From NCBI GenBank assembly GCA_036655355.1, contig JAVVQG010000012.1, positions 62,001-126,000 on the forward strand: DNA of 64,000 bases, written 5' to 3'. Of this stretch, positions 10,201 through 17,171 are shown in pieces. The position numbers and the translations under genes are program-made. Under the pieces are notes generated by a model. The model was not told the DNA's origin, searched no databases, and worked only from the letters and a program-made list of their open reading frames with translations. This DNA is from JAUNSR01 sp036655355 (lineage in GTDB: Bacteria > Bacteroidota > Bacteroidia > Bacteroidales > JAUNSR01). How positions within the stretch are numbered: position 1 is the first letter of the stretch; the number at the start of each line of letters is the position of its first letter.

Positions 10201-11660
10201 AGGGGAAAAGAGCGGAAGAGGAAAATTGGTACCAAGCGGTTCAATATGGAACACGGGGATTAATGTTGATACGCAATATTACGGTGAATTACCGGCGCAC
10301 CAATTCAACATATCTTCCCTCCTTTGATCCCTATGTGGGCGATTTTCTGGGACAGCGCGGAGGTGACGAGATGGCACCGGGACTAGGGTTTGCTTTTGGA
10401 GCCCAGGGCGGAGAGTCTTTTGTTAATCGAGCAAAAGAGAACGGATGGTTGTTGGTGAATGATTCGCTCACGACTCCTGCTCAGCTCAGTACGACCGAGG
10501 ATTTCCAATATCGCATCGCGCTTGAACCAATCAGAGGCTTGAAGATCGATTTAAACGGATCACGCGTGCATACCCGCGGAAATCAGTTGCAGTTCATGTT
10601 TGACGATGTGCCGATGCAGCGTAGTGGTAGTTTTACCATGACCATGGTTGCTTTGAAAAGCGCTCTTGGAAACCCTACTTCCGATAATAATTATCAATCG
10701 GATGCCTTTGACCGCTTTGTTCTTTATCGTCAGCAGATCGCTTCGCGTATAAATGGAAAATATAACGGAGTAAAATACCCTTCCGAGGGATTCATGCAGG
10801 GTTCTTTTCTTGCAGGAACGATTTACAATCCCGAGATCGCAGGTGACAGATTGAATTCGGCCGATGTGATGATCCCGGCTTTCCTTGCGGCATATGCGGG
10901 AAAAGATCCGAATAAGGTGGGATTGTCAGCATTCCCTTCATTGAAGGATATTATGCCGAATTGGCGCATCACCTATGACGGTTTGAGTCGTATCCCTTTC
11001 TTGAATCGTTATTTCCGAAGTGTGACATTAAGTCATGCATATCGTTGTACGTATAGTGTGGGTTCCTATTCGTCGTTTTTGAATTGGGTAGAGAATGAAA
11101 CTGGTTTCGGTTTCGGACAGGATGCAATCACAGGGGTTCCGGTTCCTTCATCTCCTTTCGATATCTCCACTGTTAGTATTACGGAAAGTTTCGCTCCTCT
11201 TATCGGATTAGACGTCGCATTAAGAAATGGCATTACTGCACGGGCCGAATATAAGGATACGCGAAATCTGAGCCTCAATATGTCTTCGGTACAGATCGTG
11301 GAATCTTTATCGAAAGATATTACAGTAGGGGCAGGTTATAAGATCGCTAATTTCAATACGATCATCGGATTGAAAGGAGGAGGGCAGAAGGGCGTTAATC
11401 ATGATCTTACGCTCCGAGCTGATTTTACACATCGCAAACAGAACGCTCTCATCCGTAAGGTGCAGGAAGAATATACGCAGGCAACATCCGGTAACCGCAA
11501 TATCATCATGAAGGTGACAGCTGATTATACTTTCAGTAAGAATCTAACCATTCGTGCGTATTACGATAAACAAATTAATACGCCATTGGTTTCGTCATCA
11601 TCATACCCGATATCGAGTGCCAATTACGGTGTCACCCTTCGTTTGGCGTTGACCCGCTGA
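4206..11660 (+). CDS. sprA: SprA/Sov outer-membrane translocon of the type IX secretion system
   Basis: SprA (Sov in Porphyromonas gingivalis) is the giant outer-membrane barrel through which the Bacteroidota type IX system exports proteins. The 2484-aa product has the right size. It starts with a basic N-terminus and hydrophobic signal segment (about 8-25), then a long region with alternating beta-strand patterns. Conserved family stretches include the segment around residues 150-240 with FNFLDMKFGLGPAEKIFGPG, and a second one near 830 with FAQLVPGHSS and EAYLDDFESSQ. The C-terminus ends in an amphipathic strand (LRLALTR), typical of outer-membrane barrels. No other T9SS genes (porK-N, porV, porU) are in the window, and I saw no protein with an obvious T9SS C-terminal sorting domain. 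Confidence 0.96.
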   Translation: MRRKLRYLIYIIILLIGGTGFSSAFNAFIHPEFPYADPFVEESFENDSLLTRYPVAKTGVQHPDELLKESPVDLKDPENVKQVVEYDPTTNSYVFRTKVGEKEIAMPFYMTAEEYKDYTEKSLMRSFFRNKNAESFEKGSTSEFNFLDMKFGLGPAEKIFGPGGVQIKTQGSAEISFGLKQNKVDNPTLPAKSRNKTYFDFDETIQLNVNAKVGDKMNFGMNYNTDATFDFDSKKLKLAYEGKEDEIIKVLEAGNVSMTTGSSLIRGGAALFGMKMGLQFGKLNVTAMIAQQESTSQTVNSKGGAQTRNFEFMADAYDEDRHFFLAHYFRDNYDQFVSKLPYVSSGIEISRIEVWVTNKRGNYDNARNILAFMDLAESKHLGSSYWIPQSGLQNPFNEANNLYKTILNEYPDARNINQVTQVLAPLAAYGIQGGTDFEKVESARKMSENEYILNKQLGYISLKSKLNPDEVLAVAFEYTLNGKVYQVGEFTTSNENSQNSVYLKLLKGTAVNPLLPMWDLMMKNVYALNAYQLQKEKFRLDIQYMSDTAGVYLNYIQAGKIKDQLLLRVMNLDRLDSNSEPYPDSYFDYIEGFTVQAATGRIIFPSVEPFGSYLARKIDDPVLAAKYCYYELYDSTLTVARQIAEKNKFRMKGEYRSSSGAEINLNAMNVPRGSVVVTAGGMTLTENTDYTVDYTMGVVTILNQSILESGTNISVSLENQSNFSMQRKTMLGLDMQYHFTKNFTVGGTVVHLSEKPLTQKVSMDDIPIKNTIYGFNTNYKSENMWMTNLLGKIPWVNATAPSTFSMTAEFAQLVPGHSSSIKENGEAYLDDFESSQLGYDIRTPYAWQLASTPYDPSANALFPEAGLSNDIRYGENRALLSWYYIDRLFTQRNSSLTPSHIKRDLDQLSNHYIREVNYSEIYPNKELGYGESGILTVLNLSYYPTERGPYNLDTEGMDELGNLTRPQKRWGGMMRKMDNTDFEAANIEYIQFWMLDPFIYDSTAVATGGDLYFNLGEISEDILKDGMKSFENGLPVDGDTTYLAKTVWGHVSKRTSTVYAFDNAKGARKKQDVGFDGLMNEDEFIYPTYKNYVEKVLTRLSPEGLKRQQENPFSPLYDPAGDNFHHFRGSDFDDSQLDILARYKHYNGVEGNSTASEDSPEKYDVSSKTVPDVEDINQDNTLNEYERYFQYKISLRPQDLVVGENYVTDKKSSKVRLRNGKEETVNWYQFKVPLADFEKQVGSIKDFKTIRFMRMFLTGFEKDIHLRFASLELMRGDWRTYTNPLYKTGTNPITNGQIDVSVVNIEENAGAVPVNYVLPPGVTRVVDPGQSQITQLNEQSMSLNVLNLAPADARAVYKNTTVDMRQFERLQMFVHAQAQIDNFTNLKDKELTVFLRLGSDYKDNYYEYEIPVTLTPPGQYNNNSLTDRKEVWPEENMFNFPLSLLTDLKLERNREKRKDYSQVSYYKPYSVYDPQNLQNKVTIVGNPTLSEVRTIMIGIRNNSRSVKAGTIWVDELRLTDFNEKGGWAGRANVNIGMSDIATVNVGGQVETAGFGAVDQGLTQRRIDDYYQYNVATTVELGRLLPEKAKVTAPMFYSFSKEIVSPEYDPYNQDIKLKESLENAYDKQERDSIKRIARDVAEVESFTLSGVKVNIQSANPMPWDPANLNASYSYTRTSKRDPTTQYEDQFDYRGALGYSYSPFIKPWTPFAGIKNKSPHLRLAKEFSFNWMPNNIGLYTNIHRTYYEQQLRNVDVSGSSSEFKLPLSYSKNFLWDRQTTISWDPFKSVKLNFRAATNSRVDEPDLPVNKRLFPDEYEQWKDTVMHNIFKLGSPLKYNQNFDASLNIPLNKLPWFDWSTASVKYNATYGWNRGVYVDADTKLGNSINNQAQWQADLRLNMEALYNKSDFLKKTNQRFASNSRSNNRAKVTQGKAAKKFTQRVILRKDTTVTVRHNLDNKKLNVSARTTKNEVYPIKFKVKDKNHIVIHNRDSVSVQLSITQGKRAEEENWYQAVQYGTRGLMLIRNITVNYRRTNSTYLPSFDPYVGDFLGQRGGDEMAPGLGFAFGAQGGESFVNRAKENGWLLVNDSLTTPAQLSTTEDFQYRIALEPIRGLKIDLNGSRVHTRGNQLQFMFDDVPMQRSGSFTMTMVALKSALGNPTSDNNYQSDAFDRFVLYRQQIASRINGKYNGVKYPSEGFMQGSFLAGTIYNPEIAGDRLNSADVMIPAFLAAYAGKDPNKVGLSAFPSLKDIMPNWRITYDGLSRIPFLNRYFRSVTLSHAYRCTYSVGSYSSFLNWVENETGFGFGQDAITGVPVPSSPFDISTVSITESFAPLIGLDVALRNGITARAEYKDTRNLSLNMSSVQIVESLSKDITVGAGYKIANFNTIIGLKGGGQKGVNHDLTLRADFTHRKQNALIRKVQEEYTQATSGNRNIIMKVTADYTFSKNLTIRAYYDKQINTPLVSSSSYPISSANYGVTLRLALTR

Positions 11661-11680
11661 TATTCCTGCTATGAGATCGT

Positions 11681-11726
11681 AAAGAGCTGTTTCAATGGTA
11701 ATCAAACACCATTGAAACAGCTCTTT
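11681..11726. terminator. bidirectional terminator between sprA and osmC
   Basis: Nineteen-base perfect arms (11681-11699 and 11708-11726) around an eight-base loop, with AAA on the left and TTT on the right. It can end sprA on the plus strand and osmC on the minus strand. Confidence 0.88.
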
Positions 11727-11751
11727 TATTTTACAAACATACGTTCTTCTT

Positions 11752-12222
11752 TTACTCTATTAACGGGCTTTCATCGTTCAGCGCGAACTTATCCAATTCA
11801 AGATGAACCCCGTTTACCACGATGTGATAATGAAGCGGTGCAACCATCCGTAACATTTTTGCTACCCCACAATACGTATTCATAGACATCTTTACAGCCT
11901 TTACCACTTTCGGAGTATGGATTTCCTGACCTGAAATCAGATAGGTGACATCGAAACTACTATAAACCAAAGGTGTTTCCGGATCGATCGTAGCTTCTAT
12001 ATTTACTTCGAACGATTTGAATTTTTCACGCATCTTATTCAGAATGCTTACTACATCCATTCCGGTACATCCTCCCAGTGCGACAAGAAGAAGAGCTTTC
12101 GGCCGTACACCGACTCCGTTGCCCCCTTCCTTAGGTCCGGCATCCAAGGTGATCACTTTATCGTCTAAAGCGCCCTGAAATACCATGTTATGATCCCATT
12201 TAACGGAAACTCTTTTTTTCAT
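11752..12222 (-). CDS. OsmC/Ohr family peroxiredoxin-like protein
   Basis: The 156-aa protein matches the OsmC fold family, thiol-dependent peroxidases acting on organic hydroperoxides. The two expected cysteines are present: Cys52 in LGGCTGMD (peroxidatic position) and Cys118 in NTYCGVAK (resolving position). The length is typical of YhfA-like OsmC proteins, which are less well characterised than Ohr, so substrate is uncertain. It is a single-gene unit, convergent with sprA and separated from it by a terminator. It fits the oxygen-defence theme of the window. Confidence 0.88.
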   Translation of the reverse strand: MKKRVSVKWDHNMVFQGALDDKVITLDAGPKEGGNGVGVRPKALLLVALGGCTGMDVVSILNKMREKFKSFEVNIEATIDPETPLVYSSFDVTYLISGQEIHTPKVVKAVKMSMNTYCGVAKMLRMVAPLHYHIVVNGVHLELDKFALNDESPLIE

Positions 12223-12345
12223 TTGTATATAGTTTATCTTTTACATTAAGATCAAATGCGCCATTCGTATTTAAAAACACAACGTACGGAAGTTTAAGAT
12301 TGTTCTTATAAGAATCGTTTTTTGGGGGAAGATTGACATTTTTGC

Positions 12346-12382
12346 AAAAAAAAAGAGAGTGAAACAAATTCGTTTCACTCTC
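12346..12382 (-). terminator. terminator of the kor-DUF3332 operon
   Basis: Arms GAGAGTGAAAC (12355-12365) and GTTTCACTCTC (12372-12382) with a six-base loop; on the minus strand the stem is followed by nine T (A-run at 12346-12354). Confidence 0.9.
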
Positions 12383-12410
12383 CTGCATATAGGATATGTA
12401 TCTCCTTTAA

Positions 12411-12953
12411 TTATTTGCTTGCGAAAAGCGTAGCACTTTCAACCGCCTGGCGGAATGCCATATATCCGGCCTGCGACAATTCAACCTCCATTGTCTGCTC
12501 GTTTCCGAGATACATCAATACGTTTGAATCATCGATCAGTGTCATCAATTTGGCTGATTGTCCGTTTGCTTCAACGAACCATGTTTTGGTAGCTTCCTCA
12601 AATACAAGATCTACACTTACTTTTTCAGCTTCGTTCGTGATGTGATAGCCATTCTCATTAGAAGCAATGGTATATTCGCCTTTCTCACCTTTTACATGTT
12701 GAACGGAAGCCAATCCTTTACCCGCACCCCAGAAATCGATGGTGTTAAAGATAAGAATGTCCGCCAAATAAGCTACTTCGTAAACCGGGATGATGTGAAG
12801 AGCAAGGAATACTACTTCATTCAAAAACTTACTACCAACCCCGTCATTCCATGACCAAAGTGATTTTGTTACTTTGAAAGGTCCGATACATGATGAAAAC
12901 ATCATAGAGCCCGCTAAAAGCGTAGCCACCATGATCATCTTACTTTTTCTCAT
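12411..12953 (-). CDS. DUF3332 family lipoprotein
   Basis: The 180-aa protein has a lipoprotein signal: basic start, hydrophobic core and Cys22 after MMFSS. The segment that follows (SLWSWNDGVGSKFLNEVVF, then PVYEVAYLADILIFNTIDFW) is characteristic of DUF3332, a family of small lipoproteins of unknown function. A hydrophobic helix at about 45-72 could sit in the membrane. The gene begins 14 bases after korC, and a terminator follows it, so it reads as the last gene of the kor operon. That placement may be incidental. No catalytic motif is visible. Confidence 0.8.
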   Translation of the reverse strand: MRKSKMIMVATLLAGSMMFSSCIGPFKVTKSLWSWNDGVGSKFLNEVVFLALHIIPVYEVAYLADILIFNTIDFWGAGKGLASVQHVKGEKGEYTIASNENGYHITNEAEKVSVDLVFEEATKTWFVEANGQSAKLMTLIDDSNVLMYLGNEQTMEVELSQAGYMAFRQAVESATLFASK

Positions 12954-12967
12954 TAAACTATATTATA

Positions 12968-13516
12968 TTAAATACTAACTTTCTCGATGATCTCCATCCC
13001 TTTTTTTATCGCCATTTCATTCATCGGGATCAGTTTATGATGACGTTCCGGAAGAGATTTCTTCAATCCGGCAATTACATTATCATAACTCACCAACGGT
13101 TTGATCTTAAGCAAACCGCCCAAAATAATCATATTGAATGCTTTTGAGTTTTTCATCTCTACCGCAGCATCCATCGCATCCACACGATAGATGGAGATGT
13201 CTTTTCGTTCTGATGCATGGTGAATACCATAACCGTCATAAATTAGGATTCCGCCCGGTTTTACACGACTTTCGAATTTATCCATCGAAGGCTGGTTCAA
13301 CACAATTGCGATATCGAATTCGTTAAGAACGGGAGAACTGATCCGTTCATCACTTAAAATAACGGTTACGTTTGCGGTACCTCCGCGTTGTTCTGGTCCG
13401 TAAGATGGCATCCAGCTCACTTCTTTCTCTTCCATCAATCCGGAATAAGCAAGAATCTTACCCATTGAAAGGACACCCTGGCCACCAAAGCCGGCAATAA
13501 TAATTTCTTCTTTCAT
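12968..13516 (-). CDS. korC: 2-oxoacid:ferredoxin oxidoreductase, gamma subunit
   Basis: The 182-aa gamma subunit completes the four-part 2-oxoacid:ferredoxin oxidoreductase, which converts 2-oxoglutarate or branched 2-oxoacids plus CoA to acyl-CoA, CO2 and reduced ferredoxin. The N-terminal GFGGQGVLSMGKIL and the downstream SYGPEQRGGTANV are hallmarks of the gamma domain. It lies 27 bases after korB. Whether the natural substrate is 2-oxoglutarate (Kor) or 3-methyl-2-oxobutanoate (Vor) cannot be decided from sequence alone; both names are used for this operon type in Bacteroidota. Confidence 0.9.
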   Translation of the reverse strand: MKEEIIIAGFGGQGVLSMGKILAYSGLMEEKEVSWMPSYGPEQRGGTANVTVILSDERISSPVLNEFDIAIVLNQPSMDKFESRVKPGGILIYDGYGIHHASERKDISIYRVDAMDAAVEMKNSKAFNMIILGGLLKIKPLVSYDNVIAGLKKSLPERHHKLIPMNEMAIKKGMEIIEKVSI

Positions 13517-13543
13517 ATGAATCTCTTTTTATTTAAATCCGGA

Positions 13544-14305
13544 TTAGATATCTTTTAAATCACCCAGAGGATACTGTTTGAACATGTGTTCAACCATCCA
13601 GTCGTTAGCAGCTGCCGGAGACATTTTCCAACCCGAAGCACAAGTGGATACCACCTCAACAACCGAGGTTCCTTTTCGTGCCATTGCGTTTTCGAACGCT
13701 TTGCGAAGAGCTCTTTTCGTTTTCTTCACTGCAGCCGGCGTATGAACGGCTTGGCGGGTAATGTAGCATGCACCGTCTAACTGCGCAAGAAGGTTCGAAA
13801 TTTTGAGCGGATAACCGTTTAGTTCAACGTTTCGTCCCTCAGGACAAGTTGCCGTTTTCATCCCTTCAAGAGTAGTGGGCGCCATCTGACCTCCCGTCAT
13901 TCCGTAGATACCATTATTGATGAAGATGATAACGATATTCTCACCGCGGTTTACGGCATGGATTGTTTCGGCAGTACCGATAGCGGCAAGGTCACCGTCT
14001 CCCTGGTACGTAAATACCATTTTCTCAGGATTCAATCTTTTGATTGCCGTAGCAAGTGCCGGAGCACGACCGTGAGCCGCTTCCTGCCAATCGATATCGA
14101 TATAGTTGTAAGCAAATACAGCACATCCGACCGGGGCTACTCCGATGGTTTTATCTTCCATACCCATCTCTTCGATCACCTCGGCAGCCAGTTTGTGAAC
14201 CACACCGTGGCTACAACCGGGGCAATAGTGCATCGCGTTATCATTGAGAAGTGTGGGCTTCGCGTAAACGAGATTTTCAGGTTTTATGATTTCTTTTATA
14301 TCCAT
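13544..14305 (-). CDS. korB: 2-oxoacid:ferredoxin oxidoreductase, beta subunit (TPP-binding)
   Basis: This 253-aa subunit carries thiamine diphosphate. It shows HYCPGCSHG (Cys28, Cys31), the GDGD motif at 102-105 and the Asn pair at 130-131 that close the TPP/Mg site. The start at 14305 (MDIKEIIKP) is chosen because a longer frame beginning at 14398 would run into the upstream 60-aa gene; family members also begin near this Met. It follows the small membrane-protein gene by 23 bases and precedes korC by 27 bases. Confidence 0.92.
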   Translation of the reverse strand: MDIKEIIKPENLVYAKPTLLNDNAMHYCPGCSHGVVHKLAAEVIEEMGMEDKTIGVAPVGCAVFAYNYIDIDWQEAAHGRAPALATAIKRLNPEKMVFTYQGDGDLAAIGTAETIHAVNRGENIVIIFINNGIYGMTGGQMAPTTLEGMKTATCPEGRNVELNGYPLKISNLLAQLDGACYITRQAVHTPAAVKKTKRALRKAFENAMARKGTSVVEVVSTCASGWKMSPAAANDWMVEHMFKQYPLGDLKDI

Positions 14306-14328
14306 AATGATATTCTCTTTTTCTGTTA

Positions 14329-14511
14329 TTACATCAGATATTTCATGACGTAAGTGATAAGTCTTGCCCCGATTGCTCCAAATCCGAGATACATCCAAAG
14401 ACGATCCGCACTTTTATCGGGAGTGATGAAATACAGTACCACAGCGGCTACCGCCAAGAGGTAGAACAAGATGGTCAATACAGTATTAATCTGTTTTTGA
14501 TCTTTGTTCAT
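14329..14511 (-). CDS. small two-helix membrane protein within the kor operon
   Basis: The 60-aa product has a polar N-terminus (MNKDQKQ) and two predicted transmembrane helices at about 10-29 and 39-57, joined by a short loop with TPDKSADR. The gene starts two bases after korA ends and finishes 23 bases before korB, so it is locked into the operon. I do not recognise a named family, although small membrane proteins at this position occur in other Bacteroidota as far as I recall. It could anchor the oxidoreductase or ferredoxin to the membrane; that is speculation. Confidence 0.78.
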   Translation of the reverse strand: MNKDQKQINTVLTILFYLLAVAAVVLYFITPDKSADRLWMYLGFGAIGARLITYVMKYLM

Positions 14512-14513
14512 AA

Positions 14514-15698
14514 TCAGGGCACCATTTTATTAAGGTTCGAAATAACATCATTCAGTTGTTCGGGTGCAAATGCACCTTGTGCGTGAACACTGTGTGAATG
14601 TGATTTTCCGGGAGTGATGTGCAGTTTTTCCTTCATCGCTGTCCAAACTTCTGCCGGATCGGGAACAATACCGCCTAGACGTCCGTAATGTTCAATAGGA
14701 ACAGCTCCTTCTACCGCCAGACGAACATCTTCAACCATCTGACCGGCGTTAAGTTCCATGCAAAGGATTCCTTTCACATGCTTAGCCTGTTCCTTGATGG
14801 CAGCATACGGATAAGGCCACAGCGTAATTGGTCTCAGAAGACCGATTTTTACTCCTTCTTGAGCACCGAGTTCAATTGTCTTCTGACAAATACGGGCTGA
14901 AGATCCGAATGCTACGATCAGATAATCCGCATTTTCGCAGTTAATCTCTTCATAGCGAACTTCATTCTCTTCGATCTCTTTGTATTTTTTCTGGAAACGG
15001 ATGTTGTTTTTCTCCATTTCAGCAGAGTCAAGTTCAAGGGAGGTAATTACATTACGCTTGCGATCAGCCGGTTTACCAAGGGTTGCCCATGGACATTGTT
15101 GGCGAATCTGCTCTTCGGTACGACGAGGCTGGAACGGTGGAAGAACCACCTTCTCCATCATCTGTCCGATAATACCATCGGCAAGAATCATTGCCGGGTT
15201 ACGATATTTAAATGATAGGTCAAAGCCTAATTTGACAAAATCTGCCATTTCCTGCACGGAAGCAGGGGCCAGTGTAATCAGACGATAGTCTCCATGACCG
15301 CCACCTTTCGTGGTCTGGAAGTAGTCGGCCTGACTTGGCTGAATTGTTCCCAAGCCCGGACCACCGCGCATGACATTGACAATAAGTCCCGGGAGCTCGG
15401 CCCCAGCCATGTAGGAGATACCCTCTAGTTTAAGACTTATCCCCGGACTTGAAGAGGAGGTCATGACCGCTTTGCCGCAACCGGCTCCGCCATAAACCAT
15501 ATTGATAGCCGAAACTTCACTTTCAGCCTGCAATACTACCATCCCTGTTGTTTTCCAGGGAGCTTCGTCCATAAGGGTTTCCATGATTTCAGATTGCGGA
15601 GTAATCGGATAACCGAAATATCCGTCGCAACCGTAGCGAATCGCAGCATAGGCGATTGCTTCATTTCCCTTCATTAATTTTACATCTTCTTCTACCAT
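14514..15698 (-). CDS. korA: 2-oxoacid:ferredoxin oxidoreductase, alpha subunit
   Basis: The 394-aa alpha subunit carries the pyrimidine-binding domain and domain II of the enzyme. GYPITPQSE (29-37) is the classic motif of this family, followed by the conserved SSSSPGISLKLEGISYM segment and a C-terminal transketolase-like domain with the PITLWPYP motif. It is close in layout to VorB as well as KorA, so 2-oxoglutarate versus branched-chain substrate remains open. It lies 56 bases downstream of the ferredoxin gene and two bases upstream of the small membrane-protein gene. Confidence 0.92.
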   Translation of the reverse strand: MVEEDVKLMKGNEAIAYAAIRYGCDGYFGYPITPQSEIMETLMDEAPWKTTGMVVLQAESEVSAINMVYGGAGCGKAVMTSSSSPGISLKLEGISYMAGAELPGLIVNVMRGGPGLGTIQPSQADYFQTTKGGGHGDYRLITLAPASVQEMADFVKLGFDLSFKYRNPAMILADGIIGQMMEKVVLPPFQPRRTEEQIRQQCPWATLGKPADRKRNVITSLELDSAEMEKNNIRFQKKYKEIEENEVRYEEINCENADYLIVAFGSSARICQKTIELGAQEGVKIGLLRPITLWPYPYAAIKEQAKHVKGILCMELNAGQMVEDVRLAVEGAVPIEHYGRLGGIVPDPAEVWTAMKEKLHITPGKSHSHSVHAQGAFAPEQLNDVISNLNKMVP

Positions 15699-15754
15699 TT
15701 GGTACAGCTGTTTTTTTGATTAATTTCAAGTTCTTTACTGATTGTTGCGACAGG

Positions 15755-15985
15755 TCAGTCAACCTTCACTTTGTAAACGGCAATACAGCCATCCGGACAA
15801 ACATACCCGCAACTGGCACATCCGATACAATCGTCTTCTTTTGCCATATATGCGTAATGATATCCTTTATTGTTTACTTCTTTCGGTTCTAATGACAGAA
15901 CATCGACCGGGCATGCCACGACACAAAGATCGCATCCTTTGCATCGTTCTGTATCAACAACAACGGCTCCTTTAATCTTTGCCAT
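15755..15985 (-). CDS. korD: 2x[4Fe-4S] ferredoxin subunit of 2-oxoacid oxidoreductase
   Basis: The 76-aa protein has two complete CxxCxxCxxxCP motifs (Cys15-18-21-25 and Cys53-56-59-63), each able to ligate a [4Fe-4S] cluster. It transfers electrons from the TPP site to the free ferredoxin pool. The start at 15985 (MAKIKGAVV) was chosen over one ten codons upstream, because a TATATTTG promoter element lies at 16013-16020 and the longer start would lie almost at the expected transcription start. First gene of the kor operon. Confidence 0.92.
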   Translation of the reverse strand: MAKIKGAVVVDTERCKGCDLCVVACPVDVLSLEPKEVNNKGYHYAYMAKEDDCIGCASCGYVCPDGCIAVYKVKVD

Positions 15986-16540
15986 AGTTCTTTTATTTTT
16001 ATTTACAGTGGACAAATATACTTTTTTATTTCGCTTGAAGTTCGTTTAACTTGAATTCTTTATGTTCCTATTTATTGTTATAGAAGCCATATTACAATGT
16101 TTGGCGACTTATTTAATGCTTTTTACTTACAATATGTAACAAAAAAGCTGAAAATTCTTCATATTAAAGGCGTCATTCACTTATATTGAACTGTTTTTTT
16201 AACTGTGGGTTTAAAATTGAAAGAGTACAATTTTAAGTTTCCATTCCATATAAAAAACCATCTATAAGTGTGCATTTCTTCTTAATTAGCTCTATTGTAA
16301 GAACCTAGTGCTTAAATATATAATTTAAATTTATTAAACATATAAAAATATTGAAAAAATATTGATTTAGGTGATATGAAATATGTTTTGAGGTAATGAA
16401 TCAAAAGTGATTAATCCTTTAAGGAGCATTCTTGCGTTAAATATTGGGTATTGTTAAACCATTTCACCAAATGTGGGTTATTGTAATATAAAGATGTAGT
16501 GAATCTTTTTATAATTCGATAAAATTAAAAACCTACAATT
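15986..16540. other. 555-bp AT-rich intergenic region between divergent korD and the dps-like gene
   Basis: No reading frame or RNA gene is supported. It contains the kor promoter element near its left end and must contain the promoter of the ferritin-like gene, but I found no exact TAnnTTTG there. The nearest candidate is TATGTTTTG around 16381, one base too long. The very high A+T content and length suggest a regulated divergent promoter region, for example by a peroxide or oxygen sensor; no operator was identified. Confidence 0.6.
16013..16020 (-). promoter_or_regulatory. -7 promoter element of the kor operon
   Basis: On the minus strand TATATTTG matches TAnnTTTG exactly, 27 bases before the chosen korD start. 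No TTG is obvious at -33. Confidence 0.5.
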
Positions 16541-17062
16541 ATGGGAAAAGGTAGTCTGGATGTTTTGAAATCCAAAATCGATGTTGATAAATTATTGGAG
16601 ATATTGAATGCGGCATTGGCCGAAGAGTGGTTGGCTTTCTATCAATATTGGGTAGGAGCTCAAGTGGTAGTTGGTTTCCAAAGAGCAGAAGTGGAAGCTG
16701 AGTTTATTCAACATGCAAATGAAGAGTTTGGTCATGCAACGATGTTGGCCAAAAGAATCAAAGAATTAGACGGTATTCCGGTACTCTCTCCTCAGGAGTG
16801 GTTTGACAAGGTCACTTGTAAATATGATCGTCCCGATAATTTCGAAGTGATGGCTTTATTGAAATCAAACATCGCTGCAGAACGTTGCGCAATTTGGAGA
16901 TACCAGCAAATTGCAGACATGACGAAAGAGGTGGATTTTGTAACATGTGATTTAGCCAAGAAGATTCTTGCTGATGAAGAGGAACATGAACAGGATCTTG
17001 TTGATTTTGTACTTGATATTGAAAGCGCGATGGAAGATATCAAATCCAAACTGGGTAAATGA
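16541..17062 (+). CDS. Dps-like ferritin (DPSL / thioferritin type)
   Basis: The 173-aa four-helix protein has the full di-iron ligand set of a ferritin-like domain: Glu28/29, Glu62 with His65, Glu114, and Glu146 with His149. It resembles the Dps-like (DPSL) proteins described in Bacteroides fragilis and archaea, which keep bacterioferritin-type ligands but assemble as Dps-like cages and use cysteines near the iron site. Cys93, Cys116 and Cys136 are present; Cys116 sits directly beside the Glu114 ligand. The likely role is H2O2-dependent iron oxidation and storage that protects DNA. Single-gene unit closed by a very long hairpin. Confidence 0.85.
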   Translation: MGKGSLDVLKSKIDVDKLLEILNAALAEEWLAFYQYWVGAQVVVGFQRAEVEAEFIQHANEEFGHATMLAKRIKELDGIPVLSPQEWFDKVTCKYDRPDNFEVMALLKSNIAAERCAIWRYQQIADMTKEVDFVTCDLAKKILADEEEHEQDLVDFVLDIESAMEDIKSKLGK

Positions 17063-17083
17063 TTCTTCATTCGGAAAGTAAAA

Positions 17084-17139
17084 CCCTTATAATAAAAGGA
17101 GATTCGGTTTTTTAACCGAATCTCCTTTTATTATAAGGG
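17084..17139. terminator. bidirectional terminator with 26-bp perfect stem
   Basis: Arms 17084-17109 and 17114-17139 pair perfectly over 26 bp around a four-T loop. The inner core GGAGATTCGGTT / AACCGAATCTCC is followed by TTTTATTAT on the plus strand and by the same sequence on the minus strand, so both the ferritin and the radical SAM genes can end here. Confidence 0.9.
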
Positions 17140-17171
17140 CTTTCCTCTTAGTTATTACTAGATGTTCCTAT

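Noticed and set aside
4206..11660. A full type IX secretion cluster
   Set aside because: sprA is the only T9SS component gene in the window.
12200..12388. Minus-strand 62-codon frame upstream of osmC
   Set aside because: It spans the terminator of the kor operon and overlaps the osmC start; no features.
14306..14398. Upstream extension of korB
   Set aside because: Runs into the 60-aa membrane-protein gene; the Met at 14305 matches family starts.
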